Of a stretch of DNA of 64,000 bases, positions 32,081 through 44,208 are shown one piece after another. Every line of letters begins with the position of its first letter. Position 1 is the stretch's first letter. The notes under the pieces were generated by a model. That model ran no database searches. It was not told the origin of the DNA and was given only the letters and a program-made list of their open reading frames with translations. The DNA comes from Phlebopus portentosus (lineage: Eukaryota > Basidiomycota > Agaricomycetes > Boletales > Boletinellaceae), in contig JAYXKI010000008.1 in assembly GCA_037892935.1 (NCBI GenBank), positions 682,001 through 746,000 on the forward strand. Reading direction: 5' to 3'. The position numbers and the translations under genes are program-made.

Positions 32081-34515
32081 ATGTCGATGCGCTCTGTTTC
32101 TCGAATACGCTTGTCGGGAGCGATGTTGTTGGTCAGAGTCCATCCCGTGCAGAAGCCGCAGATGCGATTGTTTTCAGCGAGCTCTGCGTGTATGAAAGAG
32201 CGGCTTGTTATACTTGGGTCGGGCTGGGGTGGATATGAAGTGTTGCGTGGTGTGGACAAGAAACGCTGGGGTGTGCTTTTCATTGTTATTCCTAACTCTC
32301 TTATTGACAAGAAACAAGATGTTACGATGGTCTCTCCGAACTCGTATTTCAACTTTACGCCCTTGCTTGCTAGTTGCGCTGTTGGAACTCTCGAGTTAAG
32401 ATGTGCGATCGAGCCGGTGCGTCTGAATGTTGTCAAATCAGGTGGTAAGAATACTAAAGCCTGCACGTCACTTCTAGGTGCGGAGATATGCTCCAGAAGC
32501 TGTATGTCATTTCCGCGGAAGAATAAAGCGTTCATTAACTGTTGTCCGTTCAGACACCGTACCAGGCATGGTGCAACAAGATTGGTATGCGTTTTCATTC
32601 ACTCTGCAGAAAGATCTAACGTTTGACGCGAGAAACTAGATTTCAAGCAGAAGAAACTCACCTGTGTATGTCTTGACCTAAGCTCCGATGCGAAATGAAC
32701 TTATGATATGTTAAGGTCCCGGCAACTCCTCTACCTTCGTACTTTGAGCGTCCGCAACAAATTCAAACTTCTATTACAGATCCACCAACATCTCCCCCGA
32801 GGCTAAAGCTTGCAACTCAGGCCCAGGCGATCTCTACAACCCCGCGCAAGGAGTTCGCAATCAACTATGATAAGCTTGTCATTGCTGTCGGATGCTATGC
32901 ACAAAGTGCGCAATAGTTTCTGGTCTGGACATGCTTCGCAACTTGCTAATTTGATTCTTCGAATTCTAGCTTTCGGTATCCCGGGAGTCAAAGAATTCGG
33001 TTATTTTCTTAAGGATGTGCGCGATGCTCGAGCAATTCGTTCTCGTATTCTCGAATGTAAGGTCTTTCTTCTTCATACTCCCATATGGTAATCATTTGCT
33101 AACTTTGTTTTGATCAAGGCTTCGACGAAGCTGCTCAGCCCACGCTGTCCGACATTGACCGCCGCAACTTACTCAATTTCTGTATCGTTGGTGCGGGCCC
33201 GACAGGAGTTGAGTTTGCCGCAGAGTTGCATGATTTGATCAAGTCAGATATTACGAGGTATTATGGCGAGAAGCTGGCGCGTCTTGCTCGTATCAATTTG
33301 TATGATGTTGCAGATCGCATGCTTGGCGGGTTTGAAGAGGGATTGGCTCAGTATGTATCGCCTTCTTTGGTTTCCGCCGCGACATTTTTTTTTATTTGTG
33401 TGTGTGTAGGGCGCTGATCTTGAATTGACTTGGTAGATATGCAGAGCGAAAGTTTGCCAGAGACGGAATCAACCTTAGGTTGAGGCACCACGTGCAACGC
33501 GTGGAGGATGTATGCGGTGATTCTTCTCATTAAGTATCCTACTCACTCATGTGTCGATCCAGGGTGTGCTGCACGTGAAGGAGCAAGGCGAAGGCATGTC
33601 TTTCTTCGTTGCTCTGTATTCTCAAACTTACATGAACGACAGTACCTTTTGGCATTCTCGTCTGGAGTACCGGTCTTGCTCCAAACCCGATGATACAGTC
33701 TATCACAGAATTAGAGAAGCATGAAAGGACGGGCAGGTAAGTTTTTCAACGTTCCTGACGATTATCGCATCCAGATTCATTCACCCTGCACCCAGTCTGT
33801 TTACGGACAAGAATCTGAACGCCATTCAAAAAGACGGTACTACAAATAAAGATGTCTGGGTAATCGGAGACTGTGGGATCATCAAAGATGAGCTCCTTCC
33901 TGCTACCGCTCAAGGTCCGTGGTCTAGCCTACATCATCTATCTGTTCAGCCTAAAGTCGTGCTTTCATCAGTTGCTTCTCAAAAAGCCAAATACACAACA
34001 CGCTCATTGAATCGTATTGTACGCGATAAACCTGTGGAGGAGCCGTTCCGGTTCCATAATCGCGGAAGTCTCGCGTACCTTGGTGATTGGTATGCTTATT
34101 TGCTTTCCTATTGAGATTAACAGACGTATAATCATGTGACTCCATGCAGGAAGGCGCTATATGATCGCTCAAAAGTTGAGAGTGGGCCAAAAGGAGGCGA
34201 GACTGGGTGCGCATCTAATGTTACCTCGAGTGATTTCATTTACTAATTACTCGGCGTAGACGTCTCGCGTGGCTCCTCTGGCGCTCTGCCTACTTCACTG
34301 GGACGCTCAGTATCCGCAATAAGTACGTTACGTTTGTTGCCTTGTGCGCCTGAAACTTGGGTTGCTAATGAGTAAAACGGTAAAATCGCAGAATCACCGT
34401 ACCATACTATTGGTTTCTTAACTGTGGGTGTTTCGGATTCTCGTCCGAGTTGCTGCGATACTGACGCCTTTCCAACGTTAAAGGGATATTTGGACGCGAC
34501 ATTACAAGATTCTGA
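32081..34515 (+). CDS. Alternative (type II) NADH:ubiquinone oxidoreductase, mitochondrial
   Basis: Single-subunit, non-proton-pumping NADH dehydrogenase of the mitochondrial inner membrane (NDE/NDI family). I read 17 exons from 32081 to 34515 that close perfectly in phase and give 505 aa. The N-terminus, with several Arg, no acidic residues and FSASSA, is a good mitochondrial presequence. The FAD-binding Rossmann motif is [15 protein letters not shown] and the NADH-binding motif is [19 protein letters not shown]. Other family blocks are [68 protein letters not shown] and the C-terminal [17 protein letters not shown], which anchors the enzyme. No EF-hand is seen. The intron after exon 10 begins GCATGT (GC-AG). 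Exons of 24, 26 and 31 nt occur. A broken tandem copy follows. Confidence 0.93.
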
Positions 34516-35529
34516 CGTGTTCTTTGAGTTCATTCTAATTCAGGCTCCTTCCCTTATAGACAGTTATAAGACAAAATGAATCCCCCGCAATTATAAAATA
34601 CCTAGCCATCGTATATCTAATTGTCTACTGAACGAAGCATTGTTCTAATTTGCTCCGAGTCTATTTGCCTGGTTTGATCGCTGATCATCTTCGTTTATGG
34701 AGAAAGCCCGAACACGTGCAATTTTCGTTGAATCTCACTCCAAAATGCCGTATTTGTGGTCGTTGAGTCTGTGATGCAATTGAAGAAGACATAGCATCTT
34801 TTCAGGATAGATTGGGGATGTTACTACGATAGTAATGTTGAACAACTTGTCTCTTCAGATTGCGATGGTTGTACATTCATTAACTTCATTTTCTGGAATT
34901 TTAGAAGCATTATTATAGTCCCAGCTTTCCCTATAAATTGATGATAGGTATTGCTCGATTCTGGTACCTATCAATAGAACTTATCTTGATCATGGTCAAG
35001 TTTATCTTCCGGATTTTTCGGATCGTGAGACGGAACTTGCCTAATTTAGATAATGCCAATCCTTCGTACAAATTTCTGGATCCGCGTTTGATATACTTGG
35101 ATGCGTCGGTCATGTTCATTACGCCGCCCCACCACAAAATCCCGCATATTCAGGATTCATTGAAGCCAAAGATGTGGGATTATGCAAAACAATTGAGGTT
35201 TATGTTTTTCATTCGTTCGGAAATGGATGACAATGGGCCTATCACATGCTTGGGTTTATGGACGAGTCACGATTTCAAAAGAATTCATCGGTGAGATGTG
35301 GGACAGCAGCATAGGCGTTCATTCCGACCTTATGATGCTAGCTCCATTGGTGCTATATGCTATATAAAGTGCTGTCGTTGTTCAGATGGTGAAGCCTAAG
35401 CTGGGAGGATGACTATGTCGATGGGTTCTATTCGAATGTCGCTAGGAGGAATCAAGCCGTGCGCGCTAACGCGTCTCGATTCAAACGCATTTTGTAAATC
35501 ACAGAAGTGATTGTTCTCAGTGAGTAGCA
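34516..35529. other. Spacer between the two NADH dehydrogenase copies
   Basis: AT-rich. Contains a 118-codon plus-strand ORF (34938-35294) with no recognisable domain, and the decayed 5' end of the second copy. I do not call a gene. Confidence 0.35.
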
Positions 35530-37857
35530 TCAGAGAAAAGGAGCAGCTTGTAATTCTTGGATCGGGATGGGGAGGTTATGAAGTGTTGAGAGGCGTGGAC
35601 AAGAAGCGCTGCGGCAAGTTTTAATCTGATCATATCTCATATTCCCTGTATATAAGGTTGCAGATGTGACTATGATATCTGCATCGTCTCACTTCAACTT
35701 CACTTCTTTGCTTGCGAGTTGCGCAGTCGGGACACTCGAGTTCAGATGCGTTGTAGAACCGGTAGATAGAATCTGTCCACTCTAAGTTAAGTCAAACTGA
35801 AATGTGATCCCCACGCAGGTGCGAAGATATGCTCCACAAGCGGTATGTTCATGTTTTCAGATTCTGGGGGAAGGCTGATTTTGATGGTTCAGACTGCATT
35901 TCAAGCATGGTGCGACAAAATCGGTATGTTTTCTTCTCACTAATCGCAAGCTTCCTGGTGACTAAACCGTGCCTAGACTTGAGCAAAAGACTTTGACTTG
36001 CGTGTATATTTGACCTTTCCCAAGAAAGGCGAATCAATTGTTCATCCTACAATTGTTCAGGTTCCCGCAAATCCTCCGCCATCCTATTATGAACGACCTC
36101 AGCACGTCCCGTCGTCCGTTTCAGAAGTTCCATCCGCTGTCCTAAAGCTTAGGCTTGCAACCCAGGCACAGCTTGTTACTGCCAAACCACGAAAGGAGTT
36201 TACAGTCCACTATGACAAGCTAGTCATTGCTGTCGGCTGCTATTCTCAAAGTACGAAGATTTTTAAGACGTTGAATATTGAATTACTGATTTCTGATCTT
36301 TTTAAAGTGTTTAGCATACCTGGAGTGAAGGACTACGGTTACTTCCTGAAAGATGTCCGCGACGCTCGTGCCATTCGTTCTCGCATACTTGAATGTAGGT
36401 GTTTTTATTTGGCATTATCATAAGACGATGAATAACTGGCGTCCATTGTCAAGGCTTTGAAGAAGCATCGCAACCCACGCTTTCGGACATTGATCGTTGC
36501 AACTTACTAAACTTCTGCATTGTTGGCGCTGGTCCAACGGGTATTGAGTTTGCTGCAGAACTCCATGATCTGATCAAGTCGGATATTAAGAGGCATTACG
36601 GTGAAAAGCTCGCACGTCTTGTGCGTATCAATCTCTACGATGTTGCAGATTGCGTGCTTAGTGGGTCTGAACGCGGCCTGGCTCAGTGCATATTATCTAC
36701 ATCACTTTACTAATAATCCGCGCGAAATTAGAGAAACTGATTCCAAACTCGTTACCCAAGGTACGCAGAAAAGAAATTCGCGAGAGATGAAATCAACGTC
36801 AAGTTGAAGCATTACATTGAACGTGTTGAGGATGTGCGCAGCACTTTGATTTTCGGCTTTGATAGATAATAAATTCCTCATCAATTTACAGGGTGTCCTA
36901 TACGTAAAGGAGCAAGGCGAAGGTAAGGAAAAGTTTGCATTCTTTCTCGATTTGCGTATGTCTGACAAATCCAAAAGTCCCATTTGGCCTCCTCGTATGG
37001 GGCACGGGACTTTCTCCCAACCCTCTCATTCGATCCATAACAGAGATTGAGAAGGATCTGAGGACAGGAAGGTGAGCAAAAGAATGGCTTCAGTTCAATC
37101 GAGGTTCGTAGTTTCTGACACTCGACACTGCATAAGTCTACTCACCGACAATTATTTGCATGCCATAAGGACAGATGGGACCATTGATGAGTGTCTGGGC
37201 GATCGGAGACTGCTCGGTGATCAAGGATCAGCCTCTTCCTGCTACAGCACAGGGTCAGGATAAATTTCTTGTCAGACTACTCTCCGGTCTAAGTAGATCC
37301 AATATTATGCAGTTGCATTCCAGAAAGCCAAGTACACGACACGCGCGTTGAACCGCCTCGTGTGGGACCGACCCATCACCGAACCTTTCGAGTTCCGTAA
37401 CCAAGGAAATCTGGCTTACCTTGGTGATTGGTACGCTCAGTCTCTTGCCTGAGGATTCAGGGGACTGGAAAGCTGATGATATGATTCGATACTCAGGAAA
37501 GCCCTTTACGACACTTCGAAAGTGAAAGGTACACAGGTCCCGAAAGGTCTGGAGACTGGGTGCGTATCTTTTGCTTCGTCCCCAAAGCTGAGATTGAGGA
37601 GCGTAACGATAGCCGCCTCGCATGGCTACTCTGGCGTTCAGCATACTTCACACGAACGCTCAGTATCCGCAATAAGTACGTTCAGTATCTCTGCTCTAAT
37701 ATTGACCAACAATGAATTGATAACTTATAACGCGTTGCTCAGAATTACTGTGCCCTATTATTGGTTCCTTAATTGCGAGCACTTTAGTCTTTTTTTTTTT
37801 TTCTGACACTGACGTCTTCAATTAGGGATATTTGGACGAGACATCACGCGTTTCTGA
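35530..37857 (+). pseudogene. Tandem pseudogene of the alternative NADH dehydrogenase
   Basis: Second copy of the preceding gene in the same orientation. It starts at [19 protein letters not shown] without a start codon or presequence, and it ends with a recognisable IFGRDITRF and stop. Exon order and most intron positions match copy 1, including a GC-AG intron after KKRC. Lesions: one base is lost after WCDKI (the frame changes before EQKTLTC), the NxYFNFTP block is altered to SSHFNFTS, the segment after RTDGT shifts frame before VWAIGDCSVIKDQPLPATAQ, and the region around SLLTDNYLHA has diverged. Both dinucleotide-binding motifs are still legible. It is an older tandem duplicate under decay. 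Confidence 0.87.
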
Positions 37858-38726
37858 CACATACTGTACAAGGAATCGAGCTGACTTAGGCGTTTGTACA
37901 ATAAACTTCGTTTACAAGCAGAAGAACGCAACAATGGACTTGAACACAGTATACTCCAAATATAGACTTCCATCAATTGCCAGAAGTAGGTGTTACCTGA
38001 GGCGTTACTTGGGACCAGAACTACCTATGATCACAAGCTGCTCTGTTCAACTAGAATATATTTCGCGCATCAGTACCAGTGTCAAAGACAAAAATACTCA
38101 CATGTGTTTGTATTTCCCTGTGCTTGAGGAGTGAAAGAACTGGTTTTATCTCGTTACGACTCAGACTTGTCTGACTGAGGACGGATTTGTTGTCGTGTCT
38201 CCTAATAATTCTATGCATCAAGAATATCAGTACTTTTTTATCAAGTCGGATTTGCTCTTATAGGTTCTGCTGAAATGTTTACTCAAGAAGTAAAAAAATT
38301 AGAGGACTTCAGTCGAATCCCGCTCTCGCAACCTGACCGGCGATATTTTATAATTACAATTACATAATGCTTGACAGGAGCGTATACTCAGCCGGTATAC
38401 TACCAGCGACTGACAAATGTCTTCAAATTCATACCGGACATATTTTTTGGCGTCAGCCAAAAAAATCAAGCATCAACTAGTGTAGTCCTTGAGAATACTT
38501 TTTGTTCATTTCACTCAGAGAAACTCCTTCACCTTCATTAGAAACGCGTCGAGCCAGTTCACGTGATGCACATTGATTGACGCGTCCGCCACGCGGTCGA
38601 GCCTGAACGTCGTCGGCCCGGGACTTTCTTACTTTCTTCCTTTTCCATCCTCGTTTTTCAGACTTATCACAGAGGACATACTATATGTACGCAGATAGCT
38701 CTTCGCGCTTCGCTGCATTGTGAGTG
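37858..38726. other. Intergenic, no gene recognised
   Basis: Promoter region of ORC3 and 3' flank of the pseudogene. The short plus-strand ORF at 37832-38134 overlaps the pseudogene end and has no known product. Confidence 0.4.
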
Positions 38727-41700
38727 ATGGAAGCAGAGACTTCAAAACTTGAATCCATAACGGAGGTCAGCAAGTACTGCCAGACCATAGATCGTCCTGC
38801 TGACATAGACCATCAACTAGACGGTCATCGACATTCCTTTTGGAGGTTCTGGTATGCTGTACTCTATGTTCTTGGTCAACACGTTCTTACGGAAATTTAG
38901 ATAGTGAATCTGACTTTGAAGACGAAGATGTCGAGGATGAGGACGTGCCAGGAGATTCGTTTCCTTGTAGAATGCATACCCCTCCAGAACTTCTACGCCG
39001 AGATATTCCGAATGGCGCGCTCTTGCGAATGAAAGCGTATTGGGATGCATTTGACAGTTGCAGGAATCGTGTACTGGTACGTTCTTCGTTCAGAAGCCAC
39101 GCTCACTTCTCAGCTCTTTACTGTCTCAGGAAGTTCTGCGATGGTTGCACAGGCCAGTGGTGAAGCGTATCTTGGGTGTTGTTCAGGGCGCGTATGAGGT
39201 CTGTGAAGAAGATAGGTTAATGCCATACACGGAGCTACGCGCAGTGGCTATTGCCGGTAATGTTTGTCGTTTCTTCACGTATAAGTCAGCGTTCTCACAC
39301 TATGTCTCCCTTATTGAGGATACGACAAAAGCGCAACTTCATACGTGCTAGAAGATGCTCGCCGTTTGCTCGTCAAGTCGACGAATGACGAAGCCAACCA
39401 AAATACCAACAAGAATGAGCTGCGATTCAAAACCCCTGTGGTCGTTTCAATGCTCGCGCCGACGGACTGCTCAAACCTAACTTCTGCGATGAAGGCTCTA
39501 ATTGGCGGATTCCTTACTTCAGGTGCCGAAAGTGAAGATCATGAGGACGGAAGGGACACACGAAAACTCGCTTCGTACGACATTAATCTACTCGAGATTT
39601 GGTATAATAATCTGAGAGAGTCAAGGGGTACGTGATAAACCTGTTTGCTGGGTTTGGTGGCTTAATGCCTGTACCATGGATAGAAGAAATAGATCTTCCC
39701 AAACTCGTTATTCTTGTACACGATTTCGAAATGATAGAGCCTGGGATCATGCAAAGCATCTTCTATATTTGCAGGTAGGATTTCATGACTGTGCCGTCGA
39801 TTGCATTGGTTTCTGATCTTTCGATCCAAAGATTGCATGTTCCTCGACTTCCTTTCGTTTTCGTCCTTGGTCTCTCCACTCCACCGACACCGTCGTATCT
39901 GCATGCCACGTTTCCTCGTAGAACATTGGCATTACTTCGCCTCACACAAGCCGAGGTCGTCGGTGGTACGGATGTACTCAGTCATGTTCTATGCGAAGTA
40001 TGTGCTTGCCATCGATATACCGACCAGTTCATTGACTTGATGTACACTCTAGACGTTCTTTGACCCAATTTTCGAGCCGACGATCATGCCCAGTCCAGCT
40101 GTCCTGTCCTTTATCATCCAGGAGTTCACGCGAAATGCCCAGTCCATGGACTTTATCCTATCTCTTCTACAGGTGTGGTCTCGTCTATTAAACATAATTA
40201 CCAATCCTTTGTATTCTGACGTTCTTTATCAGCTCATACACCTGCGACATTTCATTGACCCGCTATCTGTCTTAGTGCATGATGAGCTGCTTGGGACAGA
40301 AAGTATCGAAGGCGCAGCAAAGAAGTTATCGGAGCCTTCAGGCCGTCCTTTCTTACTTGCCCTCCTTGCGAGATTGCATCGTTTCGAAGATGCCAGCAAA
40401 ACAAAACCTTTCCGCAGTAATGGAATCAACGATTCTAGTAGCTCATCTGAAACGGAACGATTGGAAAGGTCGCGTCGAGGAAAGGGAAAACAGAGAGCTA
40501 GTGAAGTTCACGGAAAACATGTCGACGACGATGTGGCTTTGAACGCCCTCAAACGTGTTCGGGAACTTCGACAAGAACACAAAGAACGGCTGAGGAAAAG
40601 TCGAATGGCGTTTCATGTTATCAAAGAGATAAGAAGATGTCTTCTTGAGGACCGAAGAATAGACGAGGACTCAAGGCGTGTGCATGGCGTTGGAACGGGG
40701 CTCGATCTGATGTGCTTGTGGTTTCGTGGGACTGTTCCCGACAGAGAGGGAAAAGTTTTGGTGAAAGGGCTAAAGTTCGTGAAGAGTATCACATTATACT
40801 TGTTTCTGACCGTTAATTTTTGTTAGAGGCTCAGCAACTGTGACATACGAAAATCTCGCAAGAGATGTAAAAGATGTTCTATCTGAATGGCCCGAGGAAG
40901 TCATTCCAAAAGATGGCAATGGGACTAGTCTTCTGGATCTGCTCGACGATTGGATCAGCAGACTCGATATTGACTCGAGTTCGGATACTGTAGCGTCGGA
41001 TGCCATGGATGAGATGAACAAATGGCTAGTTAGTTATATTAGGTGTGTCACCTACCGACCTGTTTAAGGGCCGGACAAGGGCGCTAAACTTAGGTCTGAC
41101 TACAGCGAAAACGCGCGGGATTTCACCGAGACGAAATTGTGGGATATTTGGTACACGGGTAATCCCACTGGTATTGAAGAGGCAAGCTTTTTATTCTTTT
41201 CTGATTCTTCTTTTGGATTGACCTAGCTGACATATTGTCGAATAGCTTATCAACCCTGCGCCTCGTTCGGCCATCATCAATGCGCTCGTGCATCCGGAAC
41301 GATACCTTGTTTACACGAATACTTTTCTATCGATCCCATCTTCACCTGAAAAAGGGAAGGGAAAACAGCGCGCAGGCAATGTACACATGGCGCTGATGGT
41401 GGAGAGTTGGCTCCGGACACAGCGCTTTTGTTCAAAGGCTACATGGAGAGCGGTCGCATGGTGAACGTCTATGATTGGTACATGTCGTTCAAAGAGAGTC
41501 TAGACGGTCGGCGGCGGTCGGCGAAGACAGCGGAAGAAAAGTCGCTTGCGCGTACGCGAGGGAAGAAGGATCGACAGAAAGCTGTGAAGCGGCTCGGCCC
41601 CCGGGATAAAGAAAGATCTGTTTCGCCTAGTCCGACAAGGGGAAGGGGAAGAGGGTCCAGAGGAAGAGGTCGAGGGGGACGAGGAGGCACGCATTCAGAA

Positions 41701-41922
41701 AGGCTTAATGCGGCACCGGAAAGCGACGATGTCGATGATGAAAGTGAAACTAGTGATGAGGATGATCTGATCCCTGAGGGCCGTGAGACATGGGAGTCAG
41801 AGGTTCATGCGCGCTTTATTCGCTCGATACAAGAACTCGATTTACTGGGCTTCATCAAGCATACCGGAAGGAAGGCAGACCACGTACAGAAGACTGTATA
41901 TGATTTACCGGACTATATTTGA
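38727..41922 (+). CDS. ORC3: Origin recognition complex subunit 3 (ORC3)
   Basis: ORC3 is a subunit of the six-protein complex that marks replication origins in the nucleus. I read exons 38727-38765, 38821-38851, 38901-39076, 39130-39256, 39319-39627, 39684-39774, 39832-39997, 40053-40172, 40233-40785, 40829-41042, 41094-41181 and 41246 to 41922. Family blocks are KLVILVHDFEMIEPGIMQSI, FYIC, LHVPRLPFVFVLGLSTPPTP, FFDPIFEPTIMPSPAVLSFI, LIHLRHFIDPLSVL, NPAPRSAIINALVHPERYL, PDTALLFKGYMESGRMVNVY and the C-terminal winged-helix ARFIRSIQELDLLGFIKHTG with RKADHVQKTVYDLPDY. An Arg/Gly repeat and an acidic stretch are inserted before the winged helix. The last part changes frame between about 41310 and 41410: either a 98-nt intron (donor GTTTAC, acceptor GGAGAG) or a 2-nt indel is needed. 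The intron before the last exon starts GCAAGC. The complete protein would be about 830 aa. Confidence 0.9.
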
Positions 41923-41980
41923 GATGTAATAATGGCTGATCACATATATTATATTCGACATGAAATAGAATACTATCATA

Positions 41981-42168
41981 CAGGTGGGTACACTAAGTCT
42001 TCGGCCCCCGTATTTATGGAAGGTGATTTGCATGCCTTCTCGGGAAACAAACGACTGCGAAATGAAGTGATCCCTCATCTTTGCCGATATGAGCAAGTTG
42101 GCCAGTGCTATCCGACGCTTATGGTACCATGTAAAGAGCAAGGGCGCCGAAGACTTAATGACCACCTG
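41981..42168. mobile_element. MITE family A, copy 2 (diverged, 188 bp)
   Basis: The left end reads CAGGTGGGTACACTAAGTCT and the right end is its imperfect reverse complement, ACTTAATGACCACCTG. TA flanks both sides (41979-41980 and 42169-42170). The inner GATTTGCATGCCTT is shared with copy 1 at 22691-22984. It is shorter and more diverged, so probably older. It sits 58 bp after the ORC3 stop. Confidence 0.85.
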
Positions 42169-42170
42169 TA

Positions 42171-42606
42171 GAACCCCTCTTTTCAACTTCCCCCTCTTTT
42201 CAGATCCGTGTTGTGGCCTTAACACCAGCTAGAATCATCCTGATAAAAATTCAGGTAGTATATTCTGCATGTAGTAGAACAGCCGTCAGCTTTTCCTGGT
42301 GAAAGAATTCCAATTGTGCGTTAAAATTGACTGAACATCAAAATGCAAGGCCAAAGAGGCACGTGCATTGTCACTCCTTGTCACTGCGTCAATGTCATTG
42401 TCCTGGACAATGCACCATATCACTTTCTCAGTCTCCAAAAGTCGCAGAAATGTTGTATTCATTGTATATTATCAGCGTATAATAATTTCAAGCAGAGAGA
42501 CAAATGAGAAATTCAGATGTATACAGCACCTCTTTTCTCCTCAACCCATTGTGACGCTCTGTGACTGAATTTGAAAAGAGGGGTACCTATCTTTTTTGAA
42601 CTCCGC
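42171..42606. other. Intergenic, no gene recognised
   Basis: AT-rich spacer between the MITE and the Kre9-like gene promoter. No coding signal. Confidence 0.4.
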
Positions 42607-42613
42607 TATATAA
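42607..42613 (+). promoter_or_regulatory. TATA box of the Kre9-like gene
   Basis: TATATAA, 192 bp upstream of the start codon at 42799, followed by a CT-rich leader typical of fungal transcription starts. Confidence 0.45.
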
Positions 42614-42798
42614 TCCGTGCGTATGTCGATGACTTGCTCTTCACTTTATCCCACGTCTTTGTCGTTGTTTAGCGCTTCCGCCTCTCCCTCTCCTTGTGTC
42701 TTTACACCGCTTACCAGCAAACTCTCGTCGCTCTTTTAGCAGAACATTCCTTTCGTTGGATTTAAATAATTCAAATATAAATAAAATCGATACTTACC

Positions 42799-43628
42799 AT
42801 GTTCGGTCGTCTTGTGCTTCTTGTTTCCCTCGTTGCCTCTGGCATGGCCAAGCCTTTCGTAAGTTTTCTCCCCTTCGTTTTCTGTCCTTACAGAATGATA
42901 GTACGAGGGATCAAGAGCTGATATCTTTGTGCAGATAACGTCCCCTGTCGAAGGGACTGTTTGTAGTGGCGGCTCGACTTGCAATATCAACTGGCAGGAA
43001 GACAATGATACCCCGTTACTCGCCGAATTTGGCGATGCAAGCGTCGGTCTTTTCGTGGGCAGTGTCTCGCAACAGGTAAGTAATCTGATGCCATTAATTG
43101 CAGGAGAAGTTTTGCTGATGGATATAATTAGACCATGCTTCAGAACATTTCAGACTCCGTGAACGTCGCGACAACCGCATCTATCGCCTTTACTGTTGAC
43201 CCTAGCGCAGGACCGGACGATAGTATCTAGTATGTCTCTTTTTTTTCCTGTCATAATAATCGGAGATTAGAAGCCTTCATGATGACGCATCGCGTAATAG
43301 CTTCATTCGCTTCGACTCTCTCACTAGTCGCAACGGCACAGCCCCGAACCAGTCATTCTCTGCCAAGTTCACGCTAAACGGAATGTCTGGAACTTTCAAC
43401 TCAACTGTCCAGGCTCAGATTAACGCCGCCGCATCGGGCGCTGCATCATCCACTTCCGCTGCTACCTCATCGGGTCTCACTAGCTCATCCACTAGCAAGA
43501 CTGCCTCGAGTACTGCGTCTGCCAGCTCTGCAGCAGCGAGCGCAAACGCTGCTGGTCGTGTCGGTGTTGCGAATGGCCTCGTCAGTGCTGCGGGAGCCGC
43601 TGCAGCGCTATTCGCTCTTGCACTCTAA
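42799..43628 (+). CDS. Kre9/Knh1-like GPI-anchored cell wall protein
   Basis: Four exons (42799-42858, 42935-43075, 43132-43229, 43301-43628) give 208 aa. The signal peptide is MFGRLVLLVSLVASGMAKPF. The following domain has ITSPVEGTVCSGGSTCNINW, with paired cysteines and a Trp, and the FIRFDSLTSRNG block, typical of the Kre9/Knh1-like Ig-type domain (PF10342 family). It then runs into a Ser/Thr/Ala-rich stalk and ends in a hydrophobic tail (LVSAAGAAAALFALAL) with Asn/Ala/Gly residues before it, a plausible GPI attachment signal. The family works at the cell surface in wall glucan assembly or is simply a wall structural protein. All phases close and nothing looks broken. Confidence 0.9.
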
Positions 43629-44208
43629 ACTCGTCCATAACGACTGTCCATTCTTGCTTATTGTCGTCTACGCATATTCTTCGCAGTTCCGATGAAAGTC
43701 CCCGATTTACGATTACTTTTAGTTGGGTATATCGCGTGTACGCTGGTTTGTTTGGGCATTGTTTTCTCTGGATAATCGATGCGGACAATTTACTATTTGC
43801 AGCATGAAGCTACCTTTCTTTTCTTTTGCGGAGAGAATTATCTATTCCTTTCGTGTTTCTCCCCGACCTCCATTTGCTTCTTTTCCCCTGGAGGGTTTCC
43901 GTCAAGGTCATTTCCATTGCCACGACGGTCACGGATTTCAAAGCCATTGCACGTTCTTCAGGAGGATCGTAGATTGGTTCATGACTCGTACGCTTGTTCA
44001 TCTGGACTTGGACTTCGGTCGGTTTCCTTTCCACAAACTATATTGATTATGCGCCCTTCTTATGCCCAACCACATCGGGTGCATTACTGCATAGTCTAGA
44101 GATCTCGACATAGTATACAACATTTTTTAAGTGAACACAGCATGTGGGATTGGCCTGTGAAGAGTTAGATACGGCGTTCCCCAAGGAGCCAGCCTTGAGT
44201 TATGTGAA
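43629..44208. other. Convergent intergenic region
   Basis: 3' flanks of the Kre9-like gene and the kinase gene. The ORFs here have no known product. Confidence 0.4.

Noticed and set aside
32641..32715. Stop codons after KKLTC in the first NADH dehydrogenase copy
   Set aside because: They lie in an intron (GTATGT to GTTAAG) that joins LTC to [11 protein letters not shown] in phase. The copy is intact.
34938..35294. 118-codon ORF between the NADH dehydrogenase copies
   Set aside because: No known domain, AT-rich, no intron signals; it could be a chance ORF, so I did not call a gene.
39240..39345. Apparent frame break in ORC3 after VAIAG
   Set aside because: A GT-AG intron ending at TTATTGAG (39318) joins VAIAG to YDKSATSYVLED in the correct phase, so no lesion is needed here.
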